From an uncultured Clostridia bacterium (GTDB lineage Bacteria; Bacillota; Clostridia; Christensenellales; Borkfalkiaceae), in contig CAKQLR010000002.1 in NCBI GenBank assembly GCA_934254725.1, positions 1-64,000 on the forward strand: 64,000 nt of DNA, read 5' to 3'. Position numbers and translations under genes: made by a program. Below the pieces are notes generated by a model. It was not told the DNA's origin. It saw only the letters and a program-made list of their open reading frames with translations, and ran no database searches. Shown piece after piece: positions 16,494 through 22,944 of the stretch. Within the stretch, counting starts at the first letter, position 1. Each line of letters starts with the position of its first letter.

Positions 16494-16522
16494 ATTATAA
16501 ACAAGTATTGCTTGTTTGTCAA
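16494..16522 (-). promoter_or_regulatory. perfect consensus sigma-A promoter of the lipoprotein gene
   Basis: Minus strand: TTGACA (16522-16517), 17-bp spacer, TATAAT (16499-16494), all positions matching consensus. The spacer is almost exactly operator 2, and operator 3 overlaps the -35 box. A promoter this strong ringed by operators is expected to be tightly repressed. Confidence 0.88.
16499..16517. promoter_or_regulatory. operator 2 (AAACAAG-N5-CTTGTTT)
   Basis: Same perfect half-sites as operator 1, spacer TATTG. It fills the spacer between the -35 and -10 boxes of the minus-strand promoter, so a bound protein would exclude RNA polymerase. Confidence 0.85.
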
Positions 16523-16533
16523 GCATTTCTTGA
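16519..16533. promoter_or_regulatory. operator 3 (TCAAG-N5-CTTGA)
   Basis: Weaker 5-bp half-sites with the same core CAAG-N5-CTTG, spacer CATTT. Its centre is 18 bp from that of operator 2. It overlaps the minus-strand -35 and probably the promoter of the divergent XRE gene, which would give autoregulation. Confidence 0.65.
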
Positions 16534-16588
16534 TAAATAATGATAAGATTTTATTGTATTGGGGCTTCCGTTCCTTATGGAGAAAAAA

Positions 16589-16792
16589 ATGTTAGGAAAG
16601 AAGATAAAAGAACTGCGTGAAGAAAACGGATTAAAACAAAAAGACGTAGCCAATGCGCTTAAAGTTTCGCCGCAGGCGGTGAGCCTTTGGGAAACGGACG
16701 GCGCAGATCCGGACATAATAAACATAAAAAAACTCGCCGTGTTTTTTAACGTAACCACAGACGAGCTTTTGGATTTTAAAGTAGAGCTTTAA
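16589..16792 (+). CDS. XRE-family helix-turn-helix repressor
   Basis: 67 residues from ATG 16589, selected because GGAG lies 6 bases upstream; ATG 16577 is possible but contains that site. A Cro/CI-type domain makes up the entire protein: KIKELREENGLKQKDVANAL (helices 1-2) and KVSPQAVSLWETDGADPD (recognition helix), ending in VFFNVTTDELLDF. No ligand-binding or dimerisation extension. It is divergent from the interrupted lipoprotein gene, and three matching inverted repeats lie between them, so it most likely represses that gene and itself. A dimer binding 19-bp sites fits its size. Confidence 0.9.
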   Translation: MLGKKIKELREENGLKQKDVANALKVSPQAVSLWETDGADPDIINIKKLAVFFNVTTDELLDFKVEL

Positions 16793-16844
16793 AAACTTAT
16801 ACGATAAATAATCGCATAAATTTTTTTTCAATTTAAAATACTGT

Positions 16845-16877
16845 GAGCCCGACAAAAATTTGTCGGGCTCGTTTTTT
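16845..16877 (+). terminator. terminator of the XRE gene
   Basis: Perfect 12-bp stem GAGCCCGACAAA / TTTGTCGGGCTC with two unpaired bases, followed by GTTTTTT. Confidence 0.88.
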
Positions 16878-16907
16878 CGTAAATATCTGTAACCTTATTA
16901 TATATTC

Positions 16908-17258
16908 CTATCCGAATATAACTTTCTTTTTGCCTTTGGCATTGCGCGGCCACTCGCGTATGCGGGTTACGTAATCCAGATTGACGGCTTCTATTCCGTC
17001 ACCCTTTTCGATTATAATACCGCCGTCGTTCACCTCTTTGATCGTACCGCGGATACCTGAATCCGCACTCATTACTGTGTAAACGATGCATTCTTTCCCT
17101 ATAAACTGTTTTGCCAACTCCTTCATAGCGCTTTTCTCCTTGTTTTGTTTTTTTCTGTTCAAAATATGCCTGACCGCCGGGATTTTCTTTTTCCGTGTCA
17201 TCTCCGGAATAATCACAAGCAACAGCAAGGCAATAAAAATGATGTAAGAGCCGTTCAT
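16908..17258 (-). CDS. membrane-anchored small protein with an Sm-like/KOW-like domain (DUF6897-type)
   Basis: 116 residues from ATG 17258, which has GGAGGAG directly upstream; a TTG at 17273 would add five residues. One N-terminal TM (YIIFIALLLLVIIP), a basic linker (RKKKIPAVRHILNRKKQNKEK), then a small beta domain (FIGKECIVYT...GTIKEVNDGGIIIE...VNLDYVTRIREW) with the strand pattern of bacterial Sm-like folds. Such proteins are common and uncharacterised in Clostridia. It precedes no obvious partner; the next gene upstream on the same strand is the DUF6440 protein, 33 bp away. Confidence 0.7.
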   Translation of the reverse strand: MNGSYIIFIALLLLVIIPEMTRKKKIPAVRHILNRKKQNKEKSAMKELAKQFIGKECIVYTVMSADSGIRGTIKEVNDGGIIIEKGDGIEAVNLDYVTRIREWPRNAKGKKKVIFG

Positions 17259-17291
17259 TTTCTCCTCCGTCAAGTTCTTTTAAATCAACGC

Positions 17292-17477
17292 TTACAGCTT
17301 TGTGATAACCGGCTTTCCGTCGGCGTCCAACAGCGGAGTAAGCCCCGCGCCGTAGCCAGATTTTACAAACAGATACGTCACGCCCGTTTCTTTATCAACG
17401 TAAAGCATACGGATCTCGTTGAAGCTCGAACCTTCGGATAGAATTTTTACGAACCTCTCTTCTTTGCCTTTTACCAT
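17292..17477 (-). CDS. DUF6440 family small protein
   Basis: 61 residues. It consists of the compact pattern RMLYVDKETGVTYLF...GGLTPLLDADGKPV as known for DUF6440 (here YGAGLTPLLDADGKPV). No TM or signal peptide. ATG 17477 follows AAGGAG. Function unknown. The upstream spacer holds one copy of the TTTATCGCACAAAAAC motif described in the findings. Confidence 0.75.
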   Translation of the reverse strand: MVKGKEERFVKILSEGSSFNEIRMLYVDKETGVTYLFVKSGYGAGLTPLLDADGKPVITKL

Positions 17478-17556
17478 TATTATTTCTCCTTAATTTCAGC
17501 CGTTTTTGTGCGATAAAGGCGCCTTTTGTCTTTTTTATCCGCACATCTGTTTTCTT

Positions 17557-18132
17557 TTATTTAGTGTAAAAAGTCTGTTTCGGTCCCGTATCCCGCATAA
17601 GAGTATCGGGCGAGCGGAAACGGAAAACATACAGCAACGCGTCGTACAGGTCGCCCACGCATCCGCCTATGTGTATGGCAAGAAGCACCGCACAGTAAAG
17701 CCTATCCCCTGCAATCGGGCAGACAATCGTCGGAATAAGAAAAACAGGCAAAAACACTGCAAACGGAGCAAGAAGCGCAAGCAACGCGGTTTTTCTGTAA
17801 ACGTAGATATCGGGCACGCCGCAGTACGCAACGGAAAACGTGAAACCGAAGGTCAGTTTCCTGCCCGTTGTAATTTTATACACCGCGCCGTGAACAAGCT
17901 CGTGCAGCACGATATATAAAAACATTGCCACTATAAAAAGCACGCCGTGCAAAATGTCACAGATATCAATTAGATCGTCCGGTCTTATAATAACCCACGC
18001 TATGGCAATGACCGCCGCCGTAATAACAAGACAAGCGAGGTTCATAAAAACCACAGTTTTTCCTTTTTTCGCGTCGATCGTATAGGCTTCCCTATATCCC
18101 TCGGGAAGCTCCGTTTCAAAAGATTTTTTCAT
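17557..18132 (-). CDS. DUF3267 membrane protein, putative zinc metalloprotease
   Basis: 191 residues with four or five TM segments. The second TM region carries H77-E-L-V-H81 (VLHELVHGAVYK), the zinc-protease HExxH signature, and a later segment has GGCVGDLYDALLY, where the Asp could be the third ligand as in site-2-type proteases. Matches the DUF3267 pattern. Intramembrane proteolysis is an inference; no protease activity has been established for the family to my knowledge. The gene follows a 171-residue membrane protein with a 25-bp gap and is probably co-transcribed with it. Confidence 0.8.
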   Translation of the reverse strand: MKKSFETELPEGYREAYTIDAKKGKTVVFMNLACLVITAAVIAIAWVIIRPDDLIDICDILHGVLFIVAMFLYIVLHELVHGAVYKITTGRKLTFGFTFSVAYCGVPDIYVYRKTALLALLAPFAVFLPVFLIPTIVCPIAGDRLYCAVLLAIHIGGCVGDLYDALLYVFRFRSPDTLMRDTGPKQTFYTK

Positions 18133-18157
18133 AATAAAACAATACCCCGCAATTATT

Positions 18158-18673
18158 TTATAAACTTAAATTTTCGGCATCGAATCTTTTCCTGTCGAAT
18201 ATAGCCCTTTCACCGTAAACAAGAATGGGAACGAGCGTCATCTGTTGTAATTTTTCGTAAACGTTAAGGCTTATTTGCTCCTCGCTTTCGCATAAATTAC
18301 CTGAGTCGTCCGTGTATTCGAACTTTAAATTGTATATCGTATAATGAGAAACGCACCCGTTGTTGTTTTCGGTTACCTCCGTTTCGGACAAGTCGGTTAT
18401 TCTGCCGTTTTCGGAATGCCCCTTGCGGGCAACTTCAAACGATTTTTTACCGTCGATAATCATTTTTACACCGTTGCAGATAAAACCTATTGCCGCAACA
18501 ATCATTATTCCGCCGATTATACACATAAACACGGTACCGAAACCGTCTTCCGGATCGTACGAATTGGCACCCGATACAATAACGGCAACGGCGATTGCTA
18601 TCGCGACGAATGCGATTGCTATTCTGACAATACCGCCGACCATAGTCCCGCGATTAAACTTCTTCTTTTCCAC
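18158..18673 (-). CDS. membrane protein, DUF3592-like
   Basis: 171 residues from GTG 18673 (GAGGT upstream). Two TM segments (about 12-34 and 46-68), then a soluble C-terminal domain of about 90 residues with alternating strands (HYTIYNLKFEYTDDSGNL...LVPILVYGERAIFD), the layout of DUF3592 proteins. Not otherwise recognised. First gene after a good sigma-A promoter, with a hairpin at the very 5' end of the transcript. Confidence 0.6.
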   Translation of the reverse strand: MEKKKFNRGTMVGGIVRIAIAFVAIAIAVAVIVSGANSYDPEDGFGTVFMCIIGGIMIVAAIGFICNGVKMIIDGKKSFEVARKGHSENGRITDLSETEVTENNNGCVSHYTIYNLKFEYTDDSGNLCESEEQISLNVYEKLQQMTLVPILVYGERAIFDRKRFDAENLSL

Positions 18674-18698
18674 AGTTTTTACCTCTTTGCAGTTTTAC

Positions 18699-18730
18699 CG
18701 AAACCGTCGGTTATCTTTTGTCGGTTTCGT
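18699..18730 (-). other. 5'-end stem-loop in the leader of the DUF3592-like gene
   Basis: CGAAACCG / CGGTTTCG, an 8-bp stem, begins about at the predicted transcription start (near 18730) of the minus-strand message. A hairpin at the 5' end commonly stabilises mRNA. On the plus strand it is followed by a T tract, so it could also stop antisense transcription. Confidence 0.45.
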
Positions 18731-18736
18731 TTTTTT

Positions 18737-18765
18737 ATTATATCATATATTTTTTAATTTTTCAA
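18737..18765 (-). promoter_or_regulatory. sigma-A promoter of the DUF3592-like/DUF3267 genes
   Basis: Minus strand TTGAAA (18765-18760), 17-bp spacer, TATAAT (18742-18737). Confidence 0.78.
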
Positions 18766-18795
18766 CCGCTGCTTTGCAAAAAAGCTGCGAACGTC

Positions 18796-18824
18796 TTGAC
18801 ATTTTTCATAATATGCAGTACAAT
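18796..18824 (+). promoter_or_regulatory. sigma-A promoter of the MATE-kinase fusion gene
   Basis: TTGACA (18796-18801), 17-bp spacer, TACAAT (18819-18824). The start falls near 18831, about 90 bases before the main ATG and 8 bases before a small upstream ORF. Confidence 0.8.
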
Positions 18825-18838
18825 CCATTCTGTTCCGT

Positions 18839-18934
18839 ATGAAGAAACAGGCGAACGTCCGGGCTTACCTAAAAAAACATCACCGCTTGGTTTTTAATAC
18901 GGCGCCAGGACAAATGAATTTATGGAAAAGATAA
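18839..18934 (+). CDS. possible 31-residue leader peptide overlapping the MATE-kinase start
   Basis: ATG 18839 opens a frame of 31 codons, basic and ending QMNLWKR, that stops at 18934, 13 bases inside the main gene in another frame. It begins about 8 bases after the predicted transcription start, so it would be read as a nearly leaderless ORF. Overlap with the start of an exporter gene is the layout of translational attenuation or coupling. No homologue is known to me and chance cannot be excluded. Confidence 0.3.
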   Translation: MKKQANVRAYLKKHHRLVFNTAPGQMNLWKR

Positions 18935-20883
18935 AACAACAAACCGATTATTTCGGCACGGAAAAAATAAGCAAAATTCTGTTAAAAATGGCTCCGGCAG
19001 TGATGTTGGCGCAGCTTATACAGGCGCTTTATAATATAGTGGACAGCTTCTTCGTGGGAAGATACTCCGATTCCGGCTTAACCGCGCTGTCGATAGTTTA
19101 TCCTTTGCAACTGCTGATGATCGCTCTGGCGGTCGGTACGGGCGTAGGCATCAACACCGTAATGGCGGCAAAACTCGGTATCGGGCAGGAGAAAAAAGCA
19201 AACGAATACGCGGGCGTGGGAACGCCACTTGCCATTGTTTTGTGGGCGATTTTTGCAGCGGCAGCTTACGCTTTTATGCCGCTTTACGCAAGGCTTCAGA
19301 GTTCCACACCCGAAGTTATCGCCGATGTTGTGACTTACGGGCGAATTGTTTGCGTGTTCAGCTTCGGTTTGTTCGTAGAAAGTATATGGACGAAAGTACT
19401 TCAGGCTCGCGGCGATATGAAAACCCCGATGATAGCGCAAATAATGGGTGCTGTTACGAATATAATTTTAGACCCCTTGCTTATTTTCGGCATGTTAGGA
19501 CTACCCGAAGCGGGAATTGCCGGCGCGGCTATCGCAACGGTTGCAGGGCAGATAGTGGCGGCGTTAATTGTTATGAGGAAAGGCTTTCATCGTTCGCCCG
19601 AACTCAAAAAATACCCGCACTACGTCGGAAAAATATTCAAACTCGGCGTGCCGAATATTCTTATGCAATCGGCGTACACTCTTTACATATTCGGCTTGAA
19701 TATGATACTTTCAACATTCTCGAATGCGGCTATAACCGTGCTCGGGTTGTATTACAAATGGCAAACGTTTTTCTTTATTCCCATCGGCGCGATGCAAACC
19801 TGCGTCGTCCCCGTAATAAGCTTCAACTACGCGGCTAAGAAGATAGACCGCTGTAAAAAAACGCTTAATACAGCGCTTTTGTTCGGGGCGGTTCTTATGG
19901 CATTCGGAACGCTGTGTTTTGAAATTATCCCGGGTCCTATGCTCCGACTGTTCTCGTCGAACGCAGAAGTTATAAGCGACGGCATCGTTGCATTCCGCAT
20001 TATCGGCATAAGTTTTATTCCGCTTGCGTTTTCGCTTACCTACCCTGTACTCTTTCAGGCTGTTGGCAAAAGTGTTACGAGTTCTGTTCTCACAATCGTT
20101 CGTACCGTCTGCCTTTTCGTTCCGCTCGCCTACCTTTTCTCGAAATTCGGGCTTACATACTTCTGGCTGACGTACCCCGTAACCGACACTATTGTGGGAG
20201 TACTCGGATTTATACTCTCTGTCAGATTTTTCAAAAATCCGTACCGCGCGCACAACAGTAAAAACCAATCTAAGGAAGCTGTTATTAAACCGTCCGAACC
20301 GGGAGTAATAATTACCATAGCGAGAGAACACGGCTCCTCGGGTAAAGAAATAGGCAGACTTGTTGCGGAAAAACTGAATATCCCGTTCTATTATAAGGAA
20401 GTTACCGCCCTCGCCGCCGAAGAAAGCGGACTTGACAGAGAATTTATTTCCGACATCAACAGAAACTCCCCCGCTCTTCTGCGCGACCTTTACCTTACAA
20501 AAAACGCAGTAGGTGCGGCGGTTATCGCACAGCACAAAATAATAGAACGCATCGCGAAAAACGGCAGTTGCGTAATTGTTGGCAGGGCCGCTGACTTCGT
20601 TCTGAAAGATCACACGGACGTAGTGCGTGTTTTCGTGAAAGCGCCGCTTGAATATCGCATAGAGCGCGTAATGACCGTATACGGCGATACCCGCGAGGAC
20701 GCCGAACGCAATATTCGCCGTTCCGACGCCGCAAGAGCCGCTTATTACAAAAACATTTCGGGCAACGAATGGGGCGACGAAGCCATGTACAACCTTATAC
20801 TCGACAGTTCCATCGGGGTTGACAAAAGCGTTTCTGCAATACTTAACTATCTTAGTAATTCATCGAAGCTAAATAAAGAATAG
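18922..20883 (+). CDS. MATE efflux transporter fused to a cytidylate-kinase-like domain
   Basis: 653 residues. Residues about 1-445 form a 12-TM MATE (MOP superfamily) exporter: ILLKMAPAVMLAQLIQALYN, DSFFVGRYSDSGLTALS and a second half starting KLGVPNILMQ. After a short linker (about 446-461), residues about 462-650 are a P-loop domain of the cytidylate-kinase-like family: IAREHGSSGKEIGRLVAEKL, FYYKEVTALAAEESG, CVIVGRAADFVL, RVFVKAPLEYRIERV and DAARAAYY. The frame is continuous with no stop between the parts. The kinase part would be cytoplasmic. Drug/Na+ or H+ antiport is expected for MATE; the role and substrate of the kinase are unknown. Ribosome binding site (CAGGAC) is moderate. Confidence 0.9.
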   Translation: MEKIKQQTDYFGTEKISKILLKMAPAVMLAQLIQALYNIVDSFFVGRYSDSGLTALSIVYPLQLLMIALAVGTGVGINTVMAAKLGIGQEKKANEYAGVGTPLAIVLWAIFAAAAYAFMPLYARLQSSTPEVIADVVTYGRIVCVFSFGLFVESIWTKVLQARGDMKTPMIAQIMGAVTNIILDPLLIFGMLGLPEAGIAGAAIATVAGQIVAALIVMRKGFHRSPELKKYPHYVGKIFKLGVPNILMQSAYTLYIFGLNMILSTFSNAAITVLGLYYKWQTFFFIPIGAMQTCVVPVISFNYAAKKIDRCKKTLNTALLFGAVLMAFGTLCFEIIPGPMLRLFSSNAEVISDGIVAFRIIGISFIPLAFSLTYPVLFQAVGKSVTSSVLTIVRTVCLFVPLAYLFSKFGLTYFWLTYPVTDTIVGVLGFILSVRFFKNPYRAHNSKNQSKEAVIKPSEPGVIITIAREHGSSGKEIGRLVAEKLNIPFYYKEVTALAAEESGLDREFISDINRNSPALLRDLYLTKNAVGAAVIAQHKIIERIAKNGSCVIVGRAADFVLKDHTDVVRVFVKAPLEYRIERVMTVYGDTREDAERNIRRSDAARAAYYKNISGNEWGDEAMYNLILDSSIGVDKSVSAILNYLSNSSKLNKE

Positions 20884-20925
20884 AAAATGAGCGCCTGCCT
20901 TTTCGGTGGCTTAAACTTATAAATA

Positions 20926-20952
20926 CAAAAACAATTATGTCTTTGTTTTTTT
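20926..20952 (+). terminator. terminator of the MATE-kinase gene
   Basis: Stem CAAAAACA / TGTCTTTG with one mismatch, loop ATTA, then TTTTTTTATATTTT. The stem is weak but the T tract is long. Confidence 0.55.
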
Positions 20953-21148
20953 ATATTTTACGTCACCTCTGACAGATAGTTCTTTTTTCTCCATAGGCGC
21001 TCTTTTTAGAGTGTTTATTGTTACAAACAGTTTTTGTTATTTAATTTTATTATCATATATTTCTACTTTTTTCAACCGCTATTTAATTTACGGGCGCAGA
21101 AGTTTAAAAAACCTTCAAACGGGCACACTGGGGCACCTCCTTATCTCA

Positions 21149-21185
21149 AAAAATTAACGGCTACTGCGCATATGCAATAGCCGTT
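21149..21185 (-). terminator. terminator of tRNA-Ser
   Basis: Stem AACGGCTA / TAGCCGTT (21156-21163 with 21178-21185) with an inner TGC/GCA pairing, followed on the minus strand by AATTTTTT. Confidence 0.75.
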
Positions 21186-21241
21186 TTTTGCAATAGAAAA
21201 ACCTGAACCGAATAACTCACGCATTCGATTTAGGTTTTGAT

Positions 21242-21333
21242 TGGCGGAGAGGATGAGATTCGAACTCACGTTACCTTTAAAGGGTAAACACGATTTCCAA
21301 TCGTGCGCCTTCAGCCAACTCAGCCACCTCTCC
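21242..21333 (-). tRNA. tRNA-Ser(GGA)
   Basis: 92 nt including the encoded CCA. The acceptor stem GGAGAGG pairs with CCTCTCC. The anticodon stem CACGA/TCGTG frames loop TTGGAAA, anticodon GGA. A long variable arm (TTTACC...GGTAAC) marks it as serine type. The T arm contains GTTCGAATC. Carries its own promoter and terminator, so it is a single tRNA unit on the minus strand. Confidence 0.97.
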
Positions 21334-21394
21334 GTGTGTTTGTTCCGCCGCCTTTTAAAAAACGAACGCAACGAGTTGCCCTCAAAACATTTTT

Positions 21395-21423
21395 ATTATA
21401 TATTATTTCTTTTTGAAAATCAA
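21395..21423 (-). promoter_or_regulatory. promoter of tRNA-Ser
   Basis: Minus strand TTGATT (21423-21418), 17-bp spacer, TATAAT (21400-21395); start near 21388, about 55 bases before the mature tRNA. Confidence 0.72.
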
Positions 21424-21505
21424 CTGTTTTTAACCAACTTTTTTCAATAAATACTCTTTTGTTTTGCGTGGGCGGCAAAAACTTTTTCGCAAGTTGTTTT
21501 TTTGA

Positions 21506-21534
21506 TTGTTTTTTCGGCAAGAATATGTTATGAT
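21506..21534 (+). promoter_or_regulatory. promoter of ruvX that gives a leaderless message
   Basis: TTGTTT (21506-21511), 17-bp spacer, extended TGT-TATGAT (-10 at 21529-21534). Only eight bases separate the -10 box from the ATG at 21543, so the RNA would start at or 1-2 bases before the start codon. Confidence 0.65.
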
Positions 21535-21542
21535 ATTTTTAT

Positions 21543-21953
21543 ATGATAGTTGCTTTTGATATTGGCGATAAAAGAATAGGCGTTGCCGCTACGGACGAGC
21601 TTGGCATTATGGCTCTGCCGGTTGAAACCTACTTTCGCAAAAACACCGCGGAGGACGTTAAATACCTAGCTTCCCTTGCGGAGGCGAAAAAAGCCGACCT
21701 TATCGTTTGCGGTTTGCCCGTTAACTTTGACGGAAGCGAAAGCGTTCAAACGGGCAAAACTCAAAAGTTCATCGACCTTCTGAAAGAAGCTACGAGTATT
21801 CCCATAGTTACCGAGGACGAACGGTTTACCACAATCGAAGCGCGCAGGCTTTTGCTCGAAGCCGATATGCGCAGAGATAAACGCAAACAGGTAATAGATA
21901 AAATTGCGGCTTCGTACATTCTGGAAGGCTATCTTCAAAAGCATAAAAAATAA
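21543..21953 (+). CDS. ruvX: RuvX/YqgF family Holliday junction resolvase-like nuclease
   Basis: 136 residues, RNase H fold. Conserved active-site pieces: AFDIGDKRIGVAATDE (first Asp), LIVCGLPVNFDGSES, TEDERFTTIEAR and DKIAASYILEGYL (last Asp). In other bacteria YqgF takes part in pre-16S rRNA 5' end processing, and Holliday junction resolution has been proposed. It is followed 33 bp downstream by the DUF1292 gene, the same pairing as yrrK-yrzB of Bacillus. There is no Shine-Dalgarno before ATG 21543. Confidence 0.94.
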   Translation: MIVAFDIGDKRIGVAATDELGIMALPVETYFRKNTAEDVKYLASLAEAKKADLIVCGLPVNFDGSESVQTGKTQKFIDLLKEATSIPIVTEDERFTTIEARRLLLEADMRRDKRKQVIDKIAASYILEGYLQKHKK

Positions 21954-21986
21954 TTTTGTATATAAAATTTACCGAGAGGTGTTATT

Positions 21987-22385
21987 ATGTCGGATAAAGT
22001 TTTAAGAGAAGCTCCGCAAGAAGAGCTTTCGGACGTCGTTGAATTGGTTGACGATACAGGCAGAACGTTGAGATTCTACCAGATCGGCGCAATGGATTAC
22101 AAAGACGAGTTCTACGTTTTCTTCCAGCCTGCCGAAGAAATTCCCGGCACCGAGGAAGACGACGTTATCATTTTTAAATCGGGCGACGACAACGGAAACG
22201 AAGTTCTCCTCCCCATAGAGGACGAAGCTCTGCTCGAAGAAGTTTTCGAGGAATTCTGCCGTATGATGGACGAGGACGAAGCTGCGGAAGACGCTGCCGA
22301 ACTCGAGGACGGCGAATACTGCGACGGAAACTGCTCTGCTTGCGACGAGGAATGCGAGGACAGAGAGACCGAAGAGGATAACTAA
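21987..22385 (+). CDS. DUF1292 (YrzB-like) protein with an acidic Cys tail
   Basis: 132 residues. DUF1292 core: ELVDDTGRTLRFYQIGAMDYKDEFYVFFQP...DVIIFKSGDDNGNEVLLPIEDEALLEEVFEEF. Beyond residue 95 the chain is a run of Glu/Asp with four cysteines (CDGNCSACDEEC), an extension that could bind metal. Function unknown; its constant position beside RuvX in Bacillota is the main clue. ATG 21987 follows GAGAGGTG. Closed by a terminator at 22489. Confidence 0.88.
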   Translation: MSDKVLREAPQEELSDVVELVDDTGRTLRFYQIGAMDYKDEFYVFFQPAEEIPGTEEDDVIIFKSGDDNGNEVLLPIEDEALLEEVFEEFCRMMDEDEAAEDAAELEDGEYCDGNCSACDEECEDRETEEDN

Positions 22386-22488
22386 TCGGATAACTTCTTT
22401 TTTAGCCGGGCACGGAAGCTATGCCCGACTGACAGTCTTTTACTATGCGCGGCGGGATTGATTGCAACCCCGTCTTTTGTGCAACTGC

Positions 22489-22514
22489 GGCGGACGGATT
22501 TAATCCGCCGTTTT
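22489..22514 (+). terminator. terminator after the DUF1292 gene
   Basis: Stem GGCGGA / TCCGCC with loop CGGATTTAA, then GTTTTG. A second hairpin CGGGCA / TGCCCG lies upstream at about 22407-22425. Confidence 0.55.
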
Positions 22515-22634
22515 GAAAAAACAGATTTAAATAAGGGCGTTTACGGCTTAACGGCTTAGCGCCCTTATATGTTACCCGCATTATCCGATTGCGAGGAAAT
22601 AAAAACTCTGTTTAAGCCGCTTACGGAGGAAAAA

Positions 22635-22898
22635 ATGGTAAAAATTTGGGCAAAAGTAATGAAAGATAATCGCATTCAGAAACAAACTCTGTTTGAAGCC
22701 GAAGGTCGAATCGAATGGAGCAGGTTTCACGAATATATGGCGGAAATATGTTACAAACTCGATATCCCCACGCCGGTCGTCATAAAGGTTCATCTTTTCA
22801 ATCTGGCGAAGTTTAACCACGTTAAATTCACCAAAGGCGACTTTGTGGAAAAAATAGACTTCGACAACCTGTTCGTTGAAAATCTTTCGAATCAATAA
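22635..22898 (+). CDS. conserved small hypothetical protein
   Basis: 87 residues from ATG 22635, chosen for the GGAGG six bases upstream; an earlier ATG at 22569 has none. Begins MVKIWAKVMKDNRIQKQTLFE and contains a helical middle (RFHEYMAEICYKLDIPTPVV) and KFNHVKFTKGDFVEKIDFDN. No TM, no cofactor motif. The look is of a conserved clostridial protein, but I do not know a function. It ends 46 bp before the MFS gene. Confidence 0.65.
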   Translation: MVKIWAKVMKDNRIQKQTLFEAEGRIEWSRFHEYMAEICYKLDIPTPVVIKVHLFNLAKFNHVKFTKGDFVEKIDFDNLFVENLSNQ

Positions 22899-22944
22899 AT
22901 GCCGTTTATCGCACAAAAACAAACTATTTTACATATAACAGAAT

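Larger units (their letters stand above)
20884..21241. other. 358-bp spacer with terminators and a long-range inverted repeat
   Basis: Contains the MATE-kinase terminator (20926-20952), the tRNA-Ser terminator (21149-21185) and an 8-bp inverted repeat GAGCGCCT (20889-20896) / AGGCGCTC (20995-21002) followed by TTTTT. No ORF with a ribosome binding site was found. Confidence 0.5.

Noticed and set aside
18699..18740. Plus-strand terminator made of CGAAACCG/CGGTTTCG with a T run
   Set aside because: No plus-strand gene precedes it. The site fits better as the 5' end of the minus-strand transcript, with TATAAT in the apparent T run.
21994..22385. DUF1292 Cys tail as a separate metal-binding gene
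   Set aside because: It is in one frame with the DUF1292 domain and has no own start signal; treated as an extension.
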